DNA of 10,085 nucleotides. It comes from Nitrososphaeraceae archaeon (GTDB lineage: Archaea > Thermoproteota > Nitrososphaeria > Nitrososphaerales > Nitrososphaeraceae). The notes beneath the pieces are model-generated. The model made no database searches. It saw only the letters and a list, made by a program, of their open reading frames with translations, and was not told the origin of the DNA. Position numbers and translations under genes: made by a program. Of the stretch, positions 7,021 through 10,085 are shown piece after piece (the stretch's first letter is position 1; each line of letters opens with the position of its first letter). The stretch is taken from NCBI GenBank assembly GCA_025937665.1, contig JAICQW010000054.1, forward strand, positions 1-10,085. Reading direction: 5' to 3'.

Positions 7021-7035
7021 ATATAATAATTATAT
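7021..7035. promoter_or_regulatory. Palindromic TATA element upstream of tatC
   Basis: ATATAAT at 7021-7027 and ATTATAT at 7029-7035 are exact reverse complements around one central A. The element is 28-42 bases before the tatC ATG, so its near half can serve as the tatC TATA box. Its symmetry means it could also bind TBP in the opposite direction, but it lies about 95-110 bases from the 7129 gene, which has a closer TATA candidate. Confidence 0.45.
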
Positions 7036-7097
7036 TGATACTTGACCCGTGATGGCCTCTATTCGTGTTATTCATTACATAGTTTATGCAGGTAAAT

Positions 7098-7109
7098 CCT
7101 TTTAGAAGG
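7098..7109 (+). promoter_or_regulatory. Possible TATA box of the 105-residue protein gene
   Basis: CCTTTTAGAAGG places a TTTTAGAA-like TATA element about 25-28 bases before the ATG at 7129, consistent with a leaderless transcript. The flanking CCTT and AAGG are reverse complements, so the box sits inside a short palindrome. No Shine-Dalgarno sequence is found at a normal distance from the ATG. Confidence 0.35.
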
Positions 7110-7128
7110 TAAAAAACGACATGTACTC

Positions 7129-7446
7129 ATGCAATATCACAAGGCTTCTTTCATTGGCCATGAAAGATCCAAAAAAGCTCAGCTCAAACTATTTGATTAT
7201 ACCGGCTATGCGATGCTGACGTACACTGTAAAACAGGATGGCAACAGTTTTGCCCCAGTTGGTGAAGAAATGCTTGTTGGTAAAATGGAGAAAGAATCAG
7301 AGGCAATGCTTTTTGTGTGTGATAGTGATGGTTATGCAAAGGCCCAATCAAGACCGTTACCAAAGGAAAAGGCAATAGAAGCATACAATAAAATGATAGA
7401 GGATGGGATTCAAGAATTTACAGGCCAGATTAAAACCGTTACCTAA
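7129..7446 (+). CDS. Conserved-looking hypothetical protein, 105 residues
   Basis: I do not recognise the family. The protein is soluble, with no signal peptide, membrane segment or Cys pattern. The first two thirds (about 1-72) read as alternating short strands (QLKLFDYTG, YAMLTYTVKQDG, EAMLFVCDSDG). The last third (about 77-98, PLPKEKAIEAYNKMIEDGIQ) looks like one amphipathic helix, suggesting a small alpha/beta domain. Codon use looks similar to its neighbours. It is transcribed divergently from tatC and converges on the UMP kinase gene, with a TATA-like element at the right distance upstream, so it is probably monocistronic. An out-of-frame ATG at 7121 opens a different frame and is not preferred. 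It may be a lineage-specific thaumarchaeal protein; no function can be inferred from context. Confidence 0.75.
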   Translation: MQYHKASFIGHERSKKAQLKLFDYTGYAMLTYTVKQDGNSFAPVGEEMLVGKMEKESEAMLFVCDSDGYAKAQSRPLPKEKAIEAYNKMIEDGIQEFTGQIKTVT

Positions 7447-7447
7447 T

Positions 7448-7504
7448 CAAGTTTTCTTGGAATATCAACGTCTAATACGATATCTAAATTAGTATTGTCC
7501 TAAT
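7448..7504. terminator. Convergent 3' region with short inverted repeats
   Basis: This AT-rich gap separates the 7129 gene from the minus-strand UMP kinase gene. CAAG-TTTT-CTTG at 7448-7459 forms a small tetraloop hairpin immediately after the + strand stop. CTAAT at 7472-7476, ATTAG at 7488-7492 and CTAAT at 7500-7504 can pair in two alternative ways. These may assist transcript ending in both directions, but the stems are only 4-5 base pairs and no long T-run is present. Confidence 0.25.
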
Positions 7505-7509
7505 AATTT

Positions 7510-8214
7510 CTAAATGGAAATCCTTGTCCCAGTTTTACTATTTTTCAAGATGAGGTTTCTAATAATCTTGGGGTCTGACTTTATCACCCATGTAGGAATC
7601 TTTGATCTCTCAATTACTTTTAATGCTACAATGTCCATAAGGTCATAATTACCGGCCTGAGTGCTCTCGGTATTCAAAAGGTCTAAGCATTTTTTGATAG
7701 TAATTTCTTTGAACATTTTGGCCCGCGGATTCTTGTTTGGATCTGAATCATAGATTCCCTCAACATCTGTTGCATTCAAGAATCTGTCAGCTTTTATTTT
7801 CTCGCAAATAAGTGCTGCCGTAGCATTAGTACTCTGACCTGGATGAAGGCCACCACTTACGACTATCTTATCTGACTGACAAGCGATACTAATTTCCTCA
7901 AGATTTGAAGGTATAACAGGATAGACAGAGTCGCCAAGAGCAGCAGAAAGTAATTTGGCATTTAGCCTTGATATTTCTATTCCCATCTCATCAAGACTGC
8001 TCTCATCCGCTCCCAAAGATCTTGCCAGGTTAACGTAATGTCTTGCAATTATTCCACCACCAGATACGATAACTGGTTGCACTCTGGCCTGTATATCTAG
8101 CAAGACCTTCGCATACTCCTTTAGAGATTTTGATGTAGTCTTGAAATTAAACACACTACCACTCAATTTTATTACAAGGATTTTTCTCTGTTTTGAAATT
8201 TTGGAAACGCTCAT
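7510..8214 (-). CDS. pyrH: UMP kinase, archaeal/crenarchaeal type
   Basis: Amino-acid-kinase-fold enzyme that phosphorylates UMP to UDP with ATP in the cytoplasm, feeding UTP, CTP and, through reduction, dNTP synthesis. Visible motifs in order: IKLSGS (15-20) near the phosphate-binding strand, SGGG (51-54), the LDEMGIEISRLNAKLL segment (74-89), SGG-LHPGQST (120-129), ATDVEGIYDSDP (148-159) and QAGNYDLMD (186-194) followed by ALKVIERSKI. From memory, the PGQST and AG-x-Y-x-L-x-D forms are closer to Sulfolobus UMP kinases than to euryarchaeal ones (PGHTTD). The length of 234 residues is normal. Its ATG overlaps the stop of the HD gene (ATGA), indicating cotranscription and coupled translation. 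A GGAG at 8232-8229 lies about 14 bases before the ATG, further away than usual. Confidence 0.94.
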   Translation of the reverse strand: MSVSKISKQRKILVIKLSGSVFNFKTTSKSLKEYAKVLLDIQARVQPVIVSGGGIIARHYVNLARSLGADESSLDEMGIEISRLNAKLLSAALGDSVYPVIPSNLEEISIACQSDKIVVSGGLHPGQSTNATAALICEKIKADRFLNATDVEGIYDSDPNKNPRAKMFKEITIKKCLDLLNTESTQAGNYDLMDIVALKVIERSKIPTWVIKSDPKIIRNLILKNSKTGTRISI

Positions 8215-9452
8215 TGTTTTTCTGGTAGCTCCTTATCTAGTACATCTTTTGATATATTTGTAATGTTTTTTCGATCCTTATGGTTAGTATATACTCGTAT
8301 CATGTCAAGATAACCTGTAATTGAATTTACCAGTGGTAGATTAGAAACTGGTTGTTTAAAGAATTCGTCCTCACTAACAAGAAGTATTGATTTCATTTCC
8401 TTCTTGTTTGGAGCAAGTGGAACAAGTGAGATGCCATATGTATCGAGAAAAATTTTTCGCTCATCGATATTTGCCAGTCTTGCTATTTTCAATCTCAACT
8501 CTTCGATTTTATCCCTGTTTAATTTTGTATAATTATCTCTTTTACGAATGAATCTCTCGTATACGCATTTCAAAAGTTTCCTTTCAAAGTAGTTTGAAAT
8601 CATTTCCTTTGCGATTTTGTTATTATGTGATGAAGACATCATAGACAATATGCTATCATCTGTTAATTTGAGATAATCGTCTAACGATAAACTAGGCAGA
8701 TTCAATTCTTCACTTGAAAGTAAGATGGAATGGAGCAGCATTACTTCGGCAGAGCGTACTGTCTTGTGAAAATAAACAGCACGAAACATTTCGAATCTTG
8801 AAATTATCATTGATTCAAAAGAGTAAAATGACGAAATGTCCAGTGCCAGATTTTGATTGTCAGTTACCCTGAATGAGTTTATTATCCTGTTGTAATCTAC
8901 CTTACCGTATTCTACTCCAGTAAAGAAACCATCTCGTGGCAGATAGTCCATGAGATCAGCTGAAAGACTTCCCGAAATTATTTCATTTTTGAATTTTATC
9001 TTAGAACTGCCAAAAGAAATCTCGCTTATTGTCTTGGGAGAATACCCAAAACCTGAAAGAATATCACTCAGTTCAGTCTTGCAAATTATTTCTTTTCCTA
9101 TTGTTTCGTGATTTTTGTTGCCTGTTACTTTTAGTGCTTCTTCAAAAAGATGGGAAAAAGGTCCATGACCTATATCATGTAAAAGAGAAGCCGCACGTAG
9201 TTCTTGAATTGAGTCTTTTTCAATGGCGCCTATTGAAAATAGGTGTTCTCCTGCTATTCCTGCGACATGCATTGTTCCCAGAGAATGTTCAAACCTTGAA
9301 TGCTGGGCTGCCGGGTATACTAAATGAGCACCTGCTAATTGTTTAATTCTTCTTAATCTCTGAAAAACACTTGAATCAATTATCTTTCTTTCTAGATCTG
9401 TAAACCGGATAAACTTGTGAATCGGATCTGCAATCTCGCCAACGAATTTCAT
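8211..9452 (-). CDS. HD-domain phosphohydrolase, probable dNTP triphosphohydrolase (SAMHD1/COG1078-like)
   Basis: Metal-dependent HD-superfamily hydrolase. The N-terminal half shows the features of the dNTPase-like group: FQRLRRIKQLAGAHLVYP (30-47), a first metal ligand at His56 in FEHSLG, the HD pair His92-Asp93 in LLHDIGHGPFSH, and a distal Asp166 in SADLMDYLPRDGF. The C-terminal half (about 250-413) is helical and charged, with no motif I recognise. Family members include dGTP/dNTP triphosphohydrolases that yield deoxynucleosides and triphosphate; the substrate here is inferred, not shown. The length of 413 residues matches the family. The ATG start agrees with the usual opening (IADPIHKFI). 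It lies 30 bases after tmk and overlaps pyrH by four bases, so a role in nucleotide pools is supported by context. Confidence 0.88.
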   Translation of the reverse strand: MKFVGEIADPIHKFIRFTDLERKIIDSSVFQRLRRIKQLAGAHLVYPAAQHSRFEHSLGTMHVAGIAGEHLFSIGAIEKDSIQELRAASLLHDIGHGPFSHLFEEALKVTGNKNHETIGKEIICKTELSDILSGFGYSPKTISEISFGSSKIKFKNEIISGSLSADLMDYLPRDGFFTGVEYGKVDYNRIINSFRVTDNQNLALDISSFYSFESMIISRFEMFRAVYFHKTVRSAEVMLLHSILLSSEELNLPSLSLDDYLKLTDDSILSMMSSSHNNKIAKEMISNYFERKLLKCVYERFIRKRDNYTKLNRDKIEELRLKIARLANIDERKIFLDTYGISLVPLAPNKKEMKSILLVSEDEFFKQPVSNLPLVNSITGYLDMIRVYTNHKDRKNITNISKDVLDKELPEKQ

Positions 9453-9482
9453 GCCTCAGATACAATTGAACGCCACATTGAA

Positions 9483-10067
9483 TTAAATTTTCACAATCTT
9501 TCTTACAATTCTTAATACCTGACTGTGAACTTCTTCGACAGACTTTTCACCTTCAACAGTTCGCCAGTTGAATTTGTTTGCAAGAATTCTGTAATTTTTC
9601 TTTACCCGCCTTATCAGCTCCACGTCTTTTTCAAAGGTATCAACCACATTTTTGGATCTGCTAACCAAGGTCTTGGGTCTGATATCTATTACTATTACTA
9701 GATCTGCTTTTGGCAGGCCCTTGTCCAATGAAAGTAGCCAATCTAGTTTTAATCCCTTTGAAAGTCCATACACTAGATTGGATTGATAATACCGATTCAT
9801 GATAACTGTAATGCCCTTGCCAACCATTTTCTCTATTTCGCCCTTTTTCTCCCACCTATTTGCAGATAGGAGTATCATTTTCACCTCATCAGGATAATTT
9901 CTTTTCCCATCAAGAAACTGCTTTATCTCTTTACCAACATGCGTAGTATAATCAGGAAAATCAATTCTTACACATTTGCCCCCCAATTTTTTTTCCAGTA
10001 ATTTTGCCTGTGTTGTTTTTCCAGCCTTATCAATTCCCTCAAAGACGATAATTTTACCTTTAGGCAA
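9483..10067 (-). CDS. tmk: Thymidylate kinase, eukaryote-like type I
   Basis: Phosphorylates dTMP to dTDP with ATP. The P-loop is GIDKAGKTT (11-19) with a basic Lys14 inside it, the hallmark of type I enzymes such as yeast and human. RIDFPDY (34-40), SANRWE (68-73) and GLPKADLVIVIDI (117-129) also resemble the human enzyme. The DR(Y/H) motif reads Asn91-Arg92-Tyr93, with Asn in place of the usual Asp. The length of 194 residues is normal and no frameshift is seen. The start is TTG: an in-frame TAA lies directly before it, and the residues after it match the normal family N-terminus, so no upstream start is possible in this frame. It is the first gene visible in the tmk-HD-pyrH cluster; its promoter and any upstream gene lie beyond the window. 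Confidence 0.93.
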   Translation of the reverse strand: MPKGKIIVFEGIDKAGKTTQAKLLEKKLGGKCVRIDFPDYTTHVGKEIKQFLDGKRNYPDEVKMILLSANRWEKKGEIEKMVGKGITVIMNRYYQSNLVYGLSKGLKLDWLLSLDKGLPKADLVIVIDIRPKTLVSRSKNVVDTFEKDVELIRRVKKNYRILANKFNWRTVEGEKSVEEVHSQVLRIVRKIVKI

Positions 10068-10085
10068 TTACATTGACTCAAAAAA

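Noticed and set aside
6994..7128. Possible extra small gene or RNA in the 135-bp divergent region.
   Set aside because: No convincing start with coding sequence; only promoter-like AT-rich elements are visible.
9029..9346. 105-residue + strand open frame with hydrophobic stretches opposite the HD gene.
   Set aside because: Leu/Phe-rich sequence arises from the complement of the HD-motif region; the minus-strand gene has intact catalytic residues.
8211..9452. HD protein as part of an antiviral nucleotide-depletion or signalling system.
   Set aside because: dNTPases can defend against phage, but the neighbours are housekeeping kinases and no sensor, effector or mobile gene is present.
1..10085. 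CRISPR array, insertion sequence, prophage or other mobile element.
   Set aside because: No spaced direct repeats, transposase, integrase or terminal repeats; gene content is core metabolism and information processing.

Overview
The window reads as an ordinary chromosomal stretch of an AT-rich archaeon, most likely an ammonia-oxidising thaumarchaeon (Nitrososphaeria). The evidence is an archaeal-type threonyl-tRNA synthetase with the archaeal N-terminal editing domain, a crenarchaeal-style family B DNA polymerase ending in a PCNA-binding motif, a crenarchaeal-type UMP kinase, a eukaryote-like thymidylate kinase, TatC, and two small proteins of a kind I associate with Thaumarchaeota. Several genes have a TATA-like box about 25-35 bases before the start codon, as expected for leaderless or nearly leaderless transcripts. 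The low GC suggests a Nitrosopumilus- or Nitrosocosmicus-like genome rather than a high-GC Nitrososphaera, but that is inference from composition only.

Layout. On the + strand, thrS (42-1928) is followed by a 69-residue putative zinc-binding protein with its own promoter (2012-2221). It converges on a minus-strand block read from right to left: tatC (6993-6088), the DNA polymerase polB (6002-3282) and an agmatinase-family ureohydrolase (3229-2279). A 135-bp divergent intergenic region separates tatC from a + strand gene for a 105-residue protein of unknown function (7129-7446). That gene converges on a second minus-strand cluster: thymidylate kinase (10067-9483), an HD-domain phosphohydrolase (9452-8211) and UMP kinase (8214-7510), with a 4-base ATGA overlap between the last two.

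Functions. The tmk-HD-pyrH cluster makes a coherent nucleotide-pool unit: dTMP to dTDP, probable dNTP breakdown, and UMP to UDP. PolB uses those dNTPs for replication or repair. ThrRS charges and edits tRNA-Thr, TatC exports folded proteins, and the ureohydrolase probably feeds putrescine synthesis from agmatine.

There is no rRNA, tRNA, CRISPR array, insertion sequence, phage gene or defence island that I can see, and no gap longer than about 135 bp. I do not find a convincing undescribed multi-gene system. The points most worth a second look are the two small uncharacterised proteins, the acidic/lysine-rich insertion in the signal-peptide-binding loop of TatC, the Asp-to-Asn change in the DR motif of thymidylate kinase, the awkward start sites of the ureohydrolase and tmk genes, and several palindromes at promoters and gene ends.
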